Positions 12,304 to 21,709 of a DNA stretch of 62,429 bases are shown one piece after another. The notes below the pieces were generated by a model. That model worked only from the letters and a program-made list of their open reading frames with translations, was not told the DNA's origin and ran no database searches. This DNA comes from Dendronalium phyllosphericum CENA369. GTDB lineage: Bacteria > Cyanobacteriota > Cyanobacteriia > Cyanobacteriales > Nostocaceae. Location of the stretch: contig NZ_JAECZA010000233.1 of NCBI RefSeq assembly GCF_016056275.1, positions 1 through 62,429 on the forward strand, given 5' to 3'. A program made the translations under genes and the position numbers. Position 1 is the first letter of the stretch, and the number at the start of each line of letters is the position of its first letter.

Positions 12304-13440
12304 GTGAATCACCACTCCATTACGAACAAACATCCCATTCAAATTAATGATACAACCTTGCGAGATGGCGAACAGGCAGCAGGTGTAGCTTTTAACGTTG
12401 AAGAAAAAATTGCGATCGCCACCTTTCTAGATTCTATTGGCGTTCCAGAGCTAGAAATTGGCATTCCAGCAATGGGACAAGAAGAAGCAGAGTCAATTCG
12501 CACCATTGTCAATTTGGGATTAAATGCCAAGTTACTTGGCTGGAACCGAGCTAATTTATCTGATATCCAAGCATCTATAGATTGTGGTTTGCAACGGGTG
12601 CATATCTCCGTTCCCGTCTCGGAAATTCAGATTGCCGCCAAGTTTAGCGGTAAGCAGCAGGTAATGCTAGATCGTCTCCAAGATGCAATTAATTTCGCCT
12701 GCGATCGCGGTTTAGCTGTATCTGTTGGTGGAGAAGATTCTTCTAGAGCCGATCCATCTTTTCTATTAGATGTAGCTTTCTCTGCTCAAGAGTGGGGAGC
12801 TTTCCGATTTCGCTTTTGTGACACTGTCGGAATTCTCGACCCTTTGACTACTTACAGCAAAGTTCGCTCACTCGTGCATCACCTCTTTATTCCCATAGAA
12901 ATGCACACGCATAATGACTTTGGACTAGCAATGGCAAACTCGCTAGCTGGTATTGAAGCAGGGGCGCTATCAGTCAATACCACAGTTAACGGAATTGGCG
13001 AACGCGCCGGTAATGCGGCGTTGGAAGAAATAGTGATGGCGCTCAAACATATCTACGGTGTCCGAACGGGTATTAATACAAAACGGTTGCTGGAACTGTC
13101 ACGGTTAGTTGCTAAAGCTGCTAATTGGCCGGTTCCCCCTTGGAAAGCGATCGTTGGTGAAAATACCTTTGCACACGAATCGGGCATTCATGCTCACGGT
13201 GTGCTGCAAAATCCAGGTACTTACGAACCGTTCGCGCCGGAAGATGTTGGTTGGGAACGTCGTTTAGTTGTAGGCAAACATTCCGGTCGGCATCTAATAC
13301 TGAGTGTACTGCAACAACATGGAATCACCCTCAGTCAGCCAGAAATTCAATCAGTGCTGGATGCCGTCAAGCATCAGTCAGTACAAGTTAAGCGCAGTCT
13401 CACAGTGGAAGAACTCTTGAGTTTGGTTCCCCAAGGGTGA
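12304..13440 (+). CDS. nifV: Homocitrate synthase NifV, 378 aa
   Basis: Condenses acetyl-CoA with 2-oxoglutarate to give homocitrate, the organic ligand of FeMo- and FeV-cofactor. The N-terminal [16 protein letters not shown] motif, the metal-binding HTHNDFG motif and HESGIHAHG are all present, and the length is typical of NifV rather than of leucine-pathway LeuA. GTG at 12304 must be the start: an in-frame TAG lies two codons upstream and the next Met is far inside the conserved domain. It is 81 bases after vnfR1 on the same strand. A copy inside the V island suggests dedicated supply for FeV-co, probably a second nifV in the genome. Confidence 0.94.
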   Translation: MNHHSITNKHPIQINDTTLRDGEQAAGVAFNVEEKIAIATFLDSIGVPELEIGIPAMGQEEAESIRTIVNLGLNAKLLGWNRANLSDIQASIDCGLQRVHISVPVSEIQIAAKFSGKQQVMLDRLQDAINFACDRGLAVSVGGEDSSRADPSFLLDVAFSAQEWGAFRFRFCDTVGILDPLTTYSKVRSLVHHLFIPIEMHTHNDFGLAMANSLAGIEAGALSVNTTVNGIGERAGNAALEEIVMALKHIYGVRTGINTKRLLELSRLVAKAANWPVPPWKAIVGENTFAHESGIHAHGVLQNPGTYEPFAPEDVGWERRLVVGKHSGRHLILSVLQQHGITLSQPEIQSVLDAVKHQSVQVKRSLTVEELLSLVPQG

Positions 13441-13448
13441 ACGCACTA

Positions 13449-13496
13449 TCAGTAAACAGTTATCAGTACATCCGACAACTGATAACTGATTACTGA
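13449..13496. terminator. 19-bp hairpin after nifV
   Basis: TCAGTAAACAGTTATCAGT and ACTGATAACTGATTACTGA form arms with one mismatch around a 10-nt loop. No T-run follows. It may stop or protect nifV transcripts, but such GTTATCAGT palindromes are also dispersed repeats in Nostoc-type genomes. Confidence 0.5.
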
Positions 13497-13589
13497 AGTT
13501 GATTAAGAATGCATAACAATTTTGTCTTTATTGCAAGCGCAATTATTGTACCAAGTGCTAACATGTTACCAACTAAATTGGTGTTAACT

Positions 13590-13799
13590 ATGCCGAGAAA
13601 AGATCAAGGATGGATTACCTTTCAATCGTCAACAGAAGAACTGCAAATTTTGGAGCAGTACTGTAAGCGCCATCAACGCACTAAAACTGATGTATTGCGC
13701 TCCTTAGTGCGTACTCTCCAACCAAAATTACTTAAAAATCGGAGTCAGCGATTTGATTCTACAGAGGTCGATCTTGACCTATTTAGCTATTTTGAGTAG
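13590..13799 (+). CDS. Small ribbon-helix-helix-like protein, 69 aa
   Basis: The segment MPRKDQGWITFQSSTEE followed by LEQYCKRHQRTKTDVLRSLVR resembles cyanobacterial CopG/RHH-type small DNA-binding proteins. I prefer the ATG at 13590 because homologous proteins usually begin with this segment; a start at 13509 would add 27 hydrophobic residues of unclear value. No strong ribosome site precedes either. It could be an orphan antitoxin or a local regulator. Confidence 0.55.
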   Translation: MPRKDQGWITFQSSTEELQILEQYCKRHQRTKTDVLRSLVRTLQPKLLKNRSQRFDSTEVDLDLFSYFE

Positions 13800-13909
13800 T
13801 GATACCAGTTGTAGAGGTCAATTAATTGTTGATACTGCGTTGTCATAACACCACTTGATGTCCAGGGCAGTCAGGATTGGTTAACTATAGTAAATTATTT
13901 TTTTCTACC

Positions 13910-14623
13910 ATGCTCAATTTTGAGTCCATTAATACCACAGCAATGCAAAAAGTCCCATATAATTGGGCTTTGATTAAAAACCTATTCTCAACAGAGGCAA
14001 GCGTAGAACTAACTGCCAGTTTTCCCCACGAGGAATTTCACCTGTCGGAGGGAGAGGGATATGGATACTCTTGGGGAAAGATGCTTGCCAGTAGTGAGGA
14101 TATTCCTTTGATGCTCAAATCTAGCGATCGCCGCTGGCGACAGCGAATGGCACAAGGCAGACTTACCAGTGACTTGGGACACCTTAGTAATCTCTGGCGG
14201 CAGTTGATAGAAGGACTGTGGACAGATTCTTACCGCACAGCAATGGCTAAAATGTCTGGGTTGGAGCTAAAAGACTGTTTAATGGATATTGGGTTTCGTC
14301 GATATAAGTTAGGACAATTGCATCACCCTCATACAGACGAGCCGAACAAAGTTTTAACTCATCTGCTATTTTTCAATCAACAATGGTCTAGTGACTGGGG
14401 AGGCTGTTTGCGAATTCTTAAAGACTCCCAACCGGAATCTACCTTCCAAGACATTCTACCCCTGAGCGATTCCTCAGTTGCGATCGTGCGTTCTGATAAT
14501 TCCTGGCATACAGTAACTCCGCTTACTTGCCCTGTATCTGAGTGTCGGCTGGCTTTACGAGTTGCTTTTTTTCACAACGATCGCCTAACCCCAGATTTTG
14601 GAGAAACCCAGCTAGCCGCGTAG
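13910..14623 (+). CDS. 2-oxoglutarate/Fe(II)-dependent oxygenase-like protein, 237 aa
   Basis: Cytoplasmic double-stranded beta-helix enzyme of the prolyl-hydroxylase-like type. The iron triad is visible as HPHTD (H-x-D) and the distal His in NSWHTVTPL, followed by an Arg-containing strand (RLALRVAFF) that would bind 2-oxoglutarate. The ATG at 13910 is chosen because the paralog at 58931 starts with the same pattern (MLNF...TTAMQKVPYNW versus MLNL...NATMQSIPYKW); TTG at 13877 is weaker. The paralog sits directly behind a siderophore-binding lipoprotein, which hints at metallophore hydroxylation for both. The substrate is unknown. Confidence 0.75.
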   Translation: MLNFESINTTAMQKVPYNWALIKNLFSTEASVELTASFPHEEFHLSEGEGYGYSWGKMLASSEDIPLMLKSSDRRWRQRMAQGRLTSDLGHLSNLWRQLIEGLWTDSYRTAMAKMSGLELKDCLMDIGFRRYKLGQLHHPHTDEPNKVLTHLLFFNQQWSSDWGGCLRILKDSQPESTFQDILPLSDSSVAIVRSDNSWHTVTPLTCPVSECRLALRVAFFHNDRLTPDFGETQLAA

Positions 14624-14644
14624 CAGTCAAGTATTTTTCTGTGG

Positions 14645-14905
14645 ATGCCTGATATGAATAAAGAATTCTACAATTTCTCCAACATTGCAATCCAAATCCT
14701 TCCCATACTTCTGTTGCTGCTGCTTGCCGTATATCTCAACCTGAAAGTGATAGAGCGTTACCCCCCTTTTGTCACTTCCGTCAAAGAAAATGATGAAGTT
14801 TATATTTCAAAAGGCTTTTATCCATCAGATATAGATAAGCCCCATGAACAAAACCTAACCAAGCTAGAATCTATGATTAACACTGTCTTGCTTTTTTCAG
14901 ATTGA
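14645..14905 (+). CDS. Small single-pass membrane protein, unknown, 86 aa
   Basis: One strong hydrophobic segment (IAIQILPILLLLLLAVYLNLKV, residues about 14-35) followed by a polar tail of about 50 residues. It begins 21 bases after the oxygenase stop. Start may be either ATG of MPDM (14645 or 14654). I do not recognise the family. Position suggests co-transcription with the oxygenase. Confidence 0.4.
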   Translation: MPDMNKEFYNFSNIAIQILPILLLLLLAVYLNLKVIERYPPFVTSVKENDEVYISKGFYPSDIDKPHEQNLTKLESMINTVLLFSD

Positions 14906-14906
14906 T

Positions 14907-14973
14907 AGAACAAGGATTGTACCGATTTTTGTGAGTTAATCGGCCTTCTGATTTTCTAATTCTTCCTTGTTCT
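14907..14973. terminator. Nested inverted repeats
   Basis: Outer arms AGAACAAGGA (14907-14916) and TCCTTGTTCT (14964-14973) enclose an inner stem CCGATT/AATCGG (14922-14943). The structure stands between the small membrane protein and the nitroreductase and may end the upstream transcript. Confidence 0.4.
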
Positions 14974-15039
14974 CCCTGTTTTTCGTTGTTGGGAATCCCT
15001 GTGAAATCGTAAAAAAGTGTTGGAGTTTGAAAGTTGACC

Positions 15040-15861
15040 ATGACTAATCCTACAGAACTATTGCGATCGCGCTACGGTGAGATTCCCTTCAATTATGAAA
15101 TTGACTGGAACGACTCTCTACAAACGCTACTATCTCACCGTTCAATTCGGTCTTATCTATCTGACCCCTTACCACCAGGAACCCTAGAATGGCTAGTTGC
15201 ATCTGCTCAATCTGCTGCTAGTTCAGCTAATTTGCAAACTTGGAGTGTGGTAGCGGTTGAAGATCCAGAGCGCAAAGCAGAATTATGCAAGCTATCTAAT
15301 AACCAAGCATGGGTTAACCAGGCTCCTGTATTTTTGGTTTGGTTGGCAGATTTAGGTCGTATGGCTCATATTGCTGACAGTCGCGGATTACCTCATGTGG
15401 CTCTAGATTACATAGAATTGTTGTTTAAAGCAGTAATCGATGCCTCGATAGCAGCGCAAAATGCGACTCTAGCTGCTGAATCTATTGGTTTGGGAACGGT
15501 ATATATTGGTGCAATCCGTAATAATACACAAGAGGTGGCAACACTACTAAATTTGCCACCTTTTGTGTTCCCTGTATTTGGATTGTCTGTAGGTTATCCC
15601 AATCCTGAAGTACAACCTGCTATTAAGCCGCGTTTACCACAGTCAGTTGTATTCCACCGGGAAACCTATAAATTAGCAGAACAAGATGAAGCGATCGCTC
15701 ACTACAACGATATCATGAAAGAGTTCTATATAGAACAAAAAATGAATGCCGCTGTTGATTGGTCGCAAAATTCAGCCGAGCGGATCGCAACCTTAGACTA
15801 TTTAAAAGGATGCAAATACTTGCGTGAAACTCTCAACAACTTCGGCTTCAAGTTGCTCTAA
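15040..15861 (+). CDS. Nitroreductase-family flavoprotein (NfsA/FRP-like), 273 aa
   Basis: FMN-dependent NAD(P)H oxidoreductase fold. The N-terminal HRSIRSYLSDPLPPG and AQSAASSANLQTWSVVAVED segments are FMN-binding signatures, and ESIGLGTVYIGAIRNN is the conserved central motif. The length is typical for the NfsA-type branch. I start at the ATG at 15040; TTG at 15034 is two codons upstream. It is monocistronic by spacing. Its natural substrate cannot be read from sequence; quinones, nitro compounds and chelated metals are all reported for the superfamily. Confidence 0.85.
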   Translation: MTNPTELLRSRYGEIPFNYEIDWNDSLQTLLSHRSIRSYLSDPLPPGTLEWLVASAQSAASSANLQTWSVVAVEDPERKAELCKLSNNQAWVNQAPVFLVWLADLGRMAHIADSRGLPHVALDYIELLFKAVIDASIAAQNATLAAESIGLGTVYIGAIRNNTQEVATLLNLPPFVFPVFGLSVGYPNPEVQPAIKPRLPQSVVFHRETYKLAEQDEAIAHYNDIMKEFYIEQKMNAAVDWSQNSAERIATLDYLKGCKYLRETLNNFGFKLL

Positions 15862-16219
15862 AAGCAACTGACGTTGTCTGCAAGGGTTCCCGCTGTTGAG
15901 CAACGCCAGTTTGCTCAAGTCGGAAAACCCCTTCGGGTGACGCTCCTTATGTCGCTAACGCTGCGCTAACGGCAGTCCACTCGGCGGCAGAGCCGCACGT
16001 GTAGCTGCACTCACCGCCCACGCAACTGGCTCAACTTTTCAAGACAGATTTTGGATTACAGATTGAGTTGATACCCAAAATCACACTCTTTTCTTCTACG
16101 TCTGGGTAACTCTGCGTAAATCAATCACATCCTGATTCAGCAACACTAAAAACTGCTGTGAGAGATATTCCAACAAGCTTTATCTTTCAAACAAGAGCTG
16201 ACCTGTAAGAATCGCTCTT
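15862..16219. repeat. GC-rich dispersed repeat mosaic
   Basis: Holds Nostoc-type repeat words (GTTGAGCAACGC, CTTCGGGTGACGCTCC, TCGCTAACGCTGCGC) from about 15880 to 16030. No gene is seen. Confidence 0.5.
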
Positions 16220-16282
16220 GTGATGATAATCACCGACCAACAACGTAGAATTAACCCACGAAACAGAAAGGAACTTCAAACA

Positions 16283-16510
16283 ATGAACGACTTGTCTACC
16301 AAAGATTTAAACAAACTACGCTCTCTAAGCAAGATAATTATTAATCGAGTGGAGATTTTTGTAGAAACCTACTTAGCAGATGCCTCTGTTAATGAGGAAC
16401 TGATTAACCAAAACTTACAAGAGATTATCAAGGCTGCGAATAACCTAATAACAGCGACATCTAAAATTAAACCCACAGAAAATTTACATAACATCAACAG
16501 TTCAAAATAG
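16283..16510 (+). CDS. Small hypothetical helical protein, 75 aa
   Basis: The ATG at 16283 follows GAAAGGAAC by about ten bases. The product is rich in Asn, Ile and Leu and predicted helical (MNDLSTKDLNKLRSLSK, EELINQNLQEIIKAANNLI). An upstream ATG at 16220 lacks a site. I do not recognise a family. Confidence 0.45.
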   Translation: MNDLSTKDLNKLRSLSKIIINRVEIFVETYLADASVNEELINQNLQEIIKAANNLITATSKIKPTENLHNINSSK

Positions 16511-16651
16511 TTCAATAGTGCTGAGTAGAACCCCATAGCTAAATTATGGGATTGAATACAGTGCCGAGTTACGAGTGCTGAGTATAGTGTTAATTACTCA
16601 GCACTATTTTTGATTAGGGAGATAAATGAACCTAGACTATTAGGAAATACT

Positions 16652-17152
16652 ATGCTAAAAGAACTGATTTTCAAACTCAACAATTGGTTACAACGAAATA
16701 GAATTGTACGTAACCTAGAGTTTTTTCAAGACTTTATTATCATTTCTCTATGTCTTGGTTTATTCTGTGTAATGCTCATCCGACTGGGAGATATGTTCTT
16801 ATCCTTTTTGCATCCCTTAGATTTACGACAAGTAACATCTGATATCTTATTCATTTTAATTTTAGTAGAGTTGTTTCGTCTATTAATCGATCATCTACAA
16901 CAACAACGGACATCCGTAACCGCAGCAGTGGAAATTACTATTGTTTCTGCTTTGAGAGAGGTAATTTTACGCGGTGTTCTCGAAATTCCTCGCGACCAAA
17001 TTTTTGGTATAGCTGTATTTTTAGTAGTTTTAACAGCAATCATTGGAGCTTTGCCTTGGATATCTCGGTTTTTGGAACAGGTCAAAATTGCTAACCCAGA
17101 AGCAACAGAAAAAAAGCAGTTGTTGACTGAAAATACTCTAGCTTCTGATTAA
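16652..17152 (+). CDS. PsiE-like membrane protein, 166 aa
   Basis: Inner-membrane protein with four hydrophobic segments (around FFQDFIIISLCLGLFCVMLI, FILILVELFRLLID, ITIVSALREVILRGVLE, IFGIAVFLVVLTAIIGALPW), the pattern of the phosphate-starvation-inducible PsiE family. The ATG at 16652 is preferred to one at 16610. Its stop codon lies within the first bases of the conserved control element that precedes the cox operon. The function of PsiE is unclear in general. Confidence 0.7.
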   Translation: MLKELIFKLNNWLQRNRIVRNLEFFQDFIIISLCLGLFCVMLIRLGDMFLSFLHPLDLRQVTSDILFILILVELFRLLIDHLQQQRTSVTAAVEITIVSALREVILRGVLEIPRDQIFGIAVFLVVLTAIIGALPWISRFLEQVKIANPEATEKKQLLTENTLASD

Positions 17153-17247
17153 TTGTAACCGTAATTACTCTTTGAAAATAATTTGGTAAACGCAAGTAGA
17201 TTTGCCAGATGTATGATATTCTTTATCTAGAGAGAATCAAAAGCACA
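17148..17247 (+). promoter_or_regulatory. V-island control element upstream of the cox operon; 32-nt motif at 17192-17223
   Basis: The motif reads GCAAGTAGATTTGC, then CAG, then ATGTATGATATTCTT, nearly identical to the vnfH copy. The flanks also match (TTAATTGTAACC before, GAATCAAAAGCACA after). It lies 337 bases before the first DUF2231 gene. The rest of the intergenic region, to 17560, shows no gene. This suggests that the oxidase is controlled together with vnfH. Confidence 0.6.
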
Positions 17248-17560
17248 CTTAAAGATATGGTCTTTGTATCTCCCTAGCTTATTAACGTAGAAGAAAAGTC
17301 AAATCATCCAAGTATTTTCAATTTTGCTAAAGTGCATCAATCTGCAAGCGATATTAATGATATTTAATATCCTTGCGTTTTTGTTTAAGACTTTATACCA
17401 ATTTGAAAAAAGAATGCAAGAGATACAAATCTAGAAATTTAAATAAAGTTTGACTTTCTTAACTACGTAGCTTGCTTACTATTAGGTATTAGGAGCTTGT
17501 TTCTCCCGGAGCAAGTATTACGAATTACGAAAATACTAACTAACACATGAGTAGAATACC

Positions 17561-18055
17561 ATGCTTGAGAGTCTTCTGAACAACCATAACTTACCGTACC
17601 CCGATACAATACATCCCATCATTGTCCATTTTGTGATTGCGATGGTATTGTTTGCCTTTTTGTGTGATGTTATTGCTTACTTTACTAATAACTATCGTCT
17701 TTTCGAGGTGAGTTGGTGGAATATGTTTTTCGCTACAATTTCCATCTTCATCGCCGTTGTTTTTGGTCAATTTGAAGCAGGTTTAGCACAACCTTATGAT
17801 GCCGTTCAACCAGTACTTAATTTACACACTATCCTTGGTTGGTCACTTTCAGGAATTCTTGCAGCAATCACAGCTTGGCGTTATGTAATTCATTGCCGTA
17901 ATCCAAAAAAAGTATCAGTTTATTACCTAGCAGCAGGTCTAGTTTTGACCATATTAGTAGGCGTACAGGTGTATTTCGGAGATGAATTGGTTTGGGTATA
18001 TGGACTGCATACTGTACCTGTTGTTGAAGCCGTGAAGGAGGGCTTACTACGATGA
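17561..18055 (+). CDS. DUF2231 membrane protein, 164 aa (first gene of cox operon)
   Basis: Four hydrophobic segments; the start HIHP-type signature is seen as DTIHPIIVHFVIAMVLF, and a second conserved stretch as LNLHTILGWS. In Anabaena, two such genes precede a heterocyst-type coxBAC operon. Its stop overlaps the next gene's start (ATGA at 18052). The histidines facing the membrane could hold heme or metal, but this is not established from sequence. Confidence 0.8.
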   Translation: MLESLLNNHNLPYPDTIHPIIVHFVIAMVLFAFLCDVIAYFTNNYRLFEVSWWNMFFATISIFIAVVFGQFEAGLAQPYDAVQPVLNLHTILGWSLSGILAAITAWRYVIHCRNPKKVSVYYLAAGLVLTILVGVQVYFGDELVWVYGLHTVPVVEAVKEGLLR

Positions 18056-18657
18056 ATCCTGAAGTTGTTGAGCAATTAAGAAGTCATTTAGGCGCAAATG
18101 GGTTGCCTTATCCTATACCTATTCACCCAAATCTAGTTCATCTGACTATAGCTTTGTTCATCCTTGGCATTACCTTTGATTTCATTGGTACACTGTTCCC
18201 TCTACAAAAACCAATCTTCAAGTTTTTAGCAATTCCTGCTAATCGTTCTAGCTTCTTTGAAGCTGGTTGGTACAACATGCTAGGCTCGGCACTGATCACA
18301 TTGTTTACAGTGGCAGCAGGTTTTTACGAAATTATGTTGGCACAACCACCTGCTGGGGTTAAAAGTGCCTGGGGATTGGAAGCAACAGAAACAATGCTTT
18401 GGCATGGTGTAGGTGGTGTTTTTTTGCTAGGACTGATTGTGGGGATGGCTATCTGGAGAGGATTGCAGCGCTACATTTGGGATCGGGATGACGGTAAACA
18501 GGTGCAGTGGGCTTATTTATATTCTGGACTGTTCATTATATTCATCATGTTCATCCACGGTACGCTAGGAGCGCACTTAGGTGCTGAGTTTGGGGTTCAC
18601 AATACTGCTGATATGTTGTTGCGCTTGGGTAAAGATCCCAACTCGCTACTGAGGTAA
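18052..18657 (+). CDS. DUF2231 membrane protein, 201 aa (second gene of cox operon)
   Basis: Paralog of the preceding gene with the same opening pattern (GLPYPIPIHPNLVHLTIALFILG), a WHGVGGVF segment and a C-terminal HGTLGAHLGAEFGVHN that is rich in His. Translationally coupled to the upstream gene through a 4-base overlap and only two bases from coxB. It is probably an accessory or assembly partner of the oxidase. Confidence 0.8.
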   Translation: MNPEVVEQLRSHLGANGLPYPIPIHPNLVHLTIALFILGITFDFIGTLFPLQKPIFKFLAIPANRSSFFEAGWYNMLGSALITLFTVAAGFYEIMLAQPPAGVKSAWGLEATETMLWHGVGGVFLLGLIVGMAIWRGLQRYIWDRDDGKQVQWAYLYSGLFIIFIMFIHGTLGAHLGAEFGVHNTADMLLRLGKDPNSLLR

Positions 18658-18659
18658 TC

Positions 18660-19667
18660 ATGAAAATCCGAAAAATTTTGATTTTGAGTGGAATTGCGAT
18701 CGCCTTAACTGCTGTTAGTCTTTTGATAGGACAGTGGACATATTCCTGGATGCCTCCTCAAGCCGCAGCAGAATCGCACCTCGTCGATAGATTGTTTAGT
18801 TTCTTAATCACACTGGGAGCATTTATCTTCCTGGGAGTTACAGGAACACTCATATATTCAGCAATTTTTCATCGAGCAGAGAAGTTCGATACTAGCGATG
18901 GCCCTCCAATTGAAGGAAATATCACATTAGAAATTGTCTGGACGGCAATTCCTGTATTGCTAGTATTTTGGATTGCTGGCTACAGTTACCAAATCTACGA
19001 GCAAATGGGGATTCAAGGCCCAATGGAAGCTATGCATCTGCATATTCCAACGCTAACGAAATCTGCATCTGCTGCACCAGTGAAAGAGGACAAGGGGAAT
19101 GTTGAGGGACTTCCAGTTGAAGATATTGAAGTCGATGCCAAACAATGGGCTTGGGTTTTCCGCTATCCAAGAACAGATATCACTAGTACCGAACTACATT
19201 TGCCCATCAATCATCGCATCCGTTTAGCATTGCATTCAGAAGATGTTATCCACGGCTTTTATATTCCCGCTTTCCGAGTCAAGCAAGACATTATTCCCAA
19301 CCGTAACATTGACTTTGAATTCACCCCTATTCGCACTGGCAAATATCAATTGACCGATTCTCAATTTAGCGGCACTTACTTTGCAACTATGCAGGCAGAT
19401 GTCATTGTCGAGTCCCCTGAAGATTATAAAAGATGGCTGGCAGAAACAGCAAACCGTAGACCGTGCATAGCAAATAATCAAGCAGCTTCCGAATATGCCG
19501 AAGAGTCAAAAGAATTAGTCAAAGGTTGGACTACAGTAGTACCTGCAAAAGCACCTGTAGTCAACTCTAACAAAGTAATTAGTCACTTGTCTTACTCTCT
19601 TCCTCTATGCACTTCTACGCTTCTGCGCGAGGAACAAACCTTCAAGTATCCTTCAACCAGAAAATGA
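18660..19667 (+). CDS. coxB: Heme-copper oxidase subunit II lacking CuA ligands (ARTO type), 335 aa
   Basis: Two N-terminal membrane segments and a periplasmic/lumenal cupredoxin domain (VDAKQWAWVFRYPRTD, EDVIHGFYIPAFRVKQDIIPNR). Where cytochrome c oxidases carry the CuA Cys-x3-Cys with flanking His and Met, this protein has a stretch reading LTDSQFSGTYFATMQADVIV with no cysteine. That is the known signature of cyanobacterial alternative respiratory terminal oxidases, thought to take electrons from quinol. The C-terminal 60 residues are divergent and partly repeat-like. First of coxBAC. Confidence 0.88.
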   Translation: MKIRKILILSGIAIALTAVSLLIGQWTYSWMPPQAAAESHLVDRLFSFLITLGAFIFLGVTGTLIYSAIFHRAEKFDTSDGPPIEGNITLEIVWTAIPVLLVFWIAGYSYQIYEQMGIQGPMEAMHLHIPTLTKSASAAPVKEDKGNVEGLPVEDIEVDAKQWAWVFRYPRTDITSTELHLPINHRIRLALHSEDVIHGFYIPAFRVKQDIIPNRNIDFEFTPIRTGKYQLTDSQFSGTYFATMQADVIVESPEDYKRWLAETANRRPCIANNQAASEYAEESKELVKGWTTVVPAKAPVVNSNKVISHLSYSLPLCTSTLLREEQTFKYPSTRK

Positions 19668-19703
19668 GTAAACAAATGACAGAGAACAAAGGGAAAAAGA
19701 TAA

Positions 19704-21353
19704 ATGACAAATATTTCTGTTAAAGGTATTACAGGTAACGCACCTCAAAACGAACCTACAAATAATTGGAAGCACTACTTTAGCTTCAGCACAGACCACA
19801 AAGTTATCGGTATTCAGTATATTGTTACCGCTTTCATTCTCTTTTTAGTCGGTGGTCTATTTGCAATGATCATCCGTGGAGAATTGATTACTCCAAAAGC
19901 AGACCTCCTTGATCGTAGTGTTTATAATGCAATGTTCACCATGCACGGCAGTGTGATGCTATTTGGATGGACATTTCCTATACTTACAGGTTTTGCTAAC
20001 TATCTTGTGCCTCTGATGATTGGGGCGCGAGATATGGCGTTTCCCAGACTTAATGCTGTTGCCTTCTGGATGGTACCAGTCGCTGCTATCCTACTGATGG
20101 TCAGTTTCTTTGTACCAGGTGGGCCAGCGCAAGCAGGTTGGTGGTCATACCCTCCCGTCAGCGTGCAAAACCCGACAGGAAACTTAATCAATGGTGAGGT
20201 TATCTGGCTTCTGGCAGTGGCAGTATCAGGTGTTTCTTCAATCATGGCGGCGATTAACTTTGTCACCACAATTATTACGATGCGCGCACCTGGGATGACA
20301 CCCTTCCGCACGCCCATCTTTGTTTGGAACGTATTTAGCGCCCAGATAATTCAACTGTTTGGACTACCTGTGTTAACAGCAGGTGCAGTCATGCTTTTAC
20401 TCGACTTAACAGTTGGAACTAGCTTTTTTGACCCCACCAAGGGAGGCGACCCGGTTCTATTTCAACATTTTTTCTGGTTCTACTCCCACCCTGCTGTTTA
20501 TGTAATCATTCTGCCGGTCTTTGGAGTCTTTTCGGAGATTTTCCCTGTTTTTGCTCGCAAACCTCTGTTCGGTTATAAAATTGTCGCTATTTCATCACTC
20601 CTGATTGCTGGAGTTAGCGGTATAGTCTGGGTACACCATATGTACGCCAGCGGTACTTCCGGCTGGATGCGGATGGTTTTCATGCTCACAACCATGTTCG
20701 TATCTGTGCCTACTGGGATTAAAGTATTTGCTTGGACTGCAACGATTTGGGGTGGTAAGCTACGATTTGATACACCAATGCTGTTTGCATTTGGTGCATT
20801 AATCTTGTTTGTGTTTGCAGGTATCACAGGCATCACCCTTTCTTCTGTTCCTATTGATGTCCATGTCAATAATACTTACTATGTGGTGGGTCACTTCCAC
20901 TATGTTCTATATGGCACAGTCACGATGGGGATGTTTGCTGCGATTTACTTCTGGTTCCCTAAGATGACTGGACGTATGTACTATGAGGGCTTGGGTAAGT
21001 TGCACTTTTGGCTAGCGTTCATTGGTACTAACCTCAACTTCTTTCCAATGCATCCATTAGGATTGCAAGGAATGTTGCGTCGAGTTTCTTCTTATGCCCC
21101 AGAGTATGAATTTTGGAACATTATCGCCAGTATTGGAGGATTTATGCTAGGCGTATCCACTTTGCCGTTCATTTTGAATATGATTGGTTCTTGGATACAT
21201 GACCAGCACGCACCGAAGAATCCTTGGCGGGCTATTGGACTAGAGTGGCTGGTTGCTTCACCACCTCCTGTAGAGAACTTTGAGAAAATTCCAGTTGTTG
21301 TGGGTGAACCCTATGGCTACGGTAAGTCTGAACCTTTGGTAGCTGAGCATTAG
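19704..21353 (+). CDS. coxA: Heme-copper oxidase subunit I, 549 aa
   Basis: Twelve-helix catalytic subunit. Metal ligands are visible: low-spin heme His in TMHGSVMLFGWTFP; CuB His and cross-linked Tyr in YSHPAVYVIILP; the His pair in VWVHHMYASG; and heme ligands in VVGHFHYVLYG. All are intact, so oxygen reduction should work. The gene follows coxB by 36 bases. With the CuA-less subunit II this would be a quinol oxidase, likely used in heterocysts to remove O2. Confidence 0.95.
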   Translation: MTNISVKGITGNAPQNEPTNNWKHYFSFSTDHKVIGIQYIVTAFILFLVGGLFAMIIRGELITPKADLLDRSVYNAMFTMHGSVMLFGWTFPILTGFANYLVPLMIGARDMAFPRLNAVAFWMVPVAAILLMVSFFVPGGPAQAGWWSYPPVSVQNPTGNLINGEVIWLLAVAVSGVSSIMAAINFVTTIITMRAPGMTPFRTPIFVWNVFSAQIIQLFGLPVLTAGAVMLLLDLTVGTSFFDPTKGGDPVLFQHFFWFYSHPAVYVIILPVFGVFSEIFPVFARKPLFGYKIVAISSLLIAGVSGIVWVHHMYASGTSGWMRMVFMLTTMFVSVPTGIKVFAWTATIWGGKLRFDTPMLFAFGALILFVFAGITGITLSSVPIDVHVNNTYYVVGHFHYVLYGTVTMGMFAAIYFWFPKMTGRMYYEGLGKLHFWLAFIGTNLNFFPMHPLGLQGMLRRVSSYAPEYEFWNIIASIGGFMLGVSTLPFILNMIGSWIHDQHAPKNPWRAIGLEWLVASPPPVENFEKIPVVVGEPYGYGKSEPLVAEH

Positions 21354-21709
21354 TTTTAACGCAGAGGGGAGGCAGTGCGGTCTTGGGGTTTCCCCCATAA
21401 GCGACTGCCGTCGCAGAGGTCTACGCACAGGTACGTAGTGAAGCAGTCGCAGTCCTGGTGAGTCCACTTGCCGTCTTGGCGCATGTGAAGGATGGCAAAG
21501 TGGCGAACCCGAAAGGCGGTTTTCGTCGGTTGCGTTAGCGAAGCGGTAGCGACGAAGGAGCATTACTGCCGTTAGCGTAGGTTAGCGAGCTTGCGAGCGT
21601 CACCCGAAGGGAGAGTTTGAGATGAGGTGCGTCGCAAACTACTTCCTTTCCCCTCTAAGTCTTTCTCTGCGTCTGGAGCGTGAGATAAATATATAGGAGT
21701 ATTTAAGCA
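21354..21709. repeat. GC-rich dispersed repeat inside the cox operon
   Basis: About 300 bases of repeat mosaic (GTTTCCCCCATAAGCGACTGCCG, GCGTTAGCGAAGCGG, CGTCACCCGAAGGG) separate coxA and coxC, which are normally close. No gene. The insertion may uncouple coxC expression from coxBA. Confidence 0.55.
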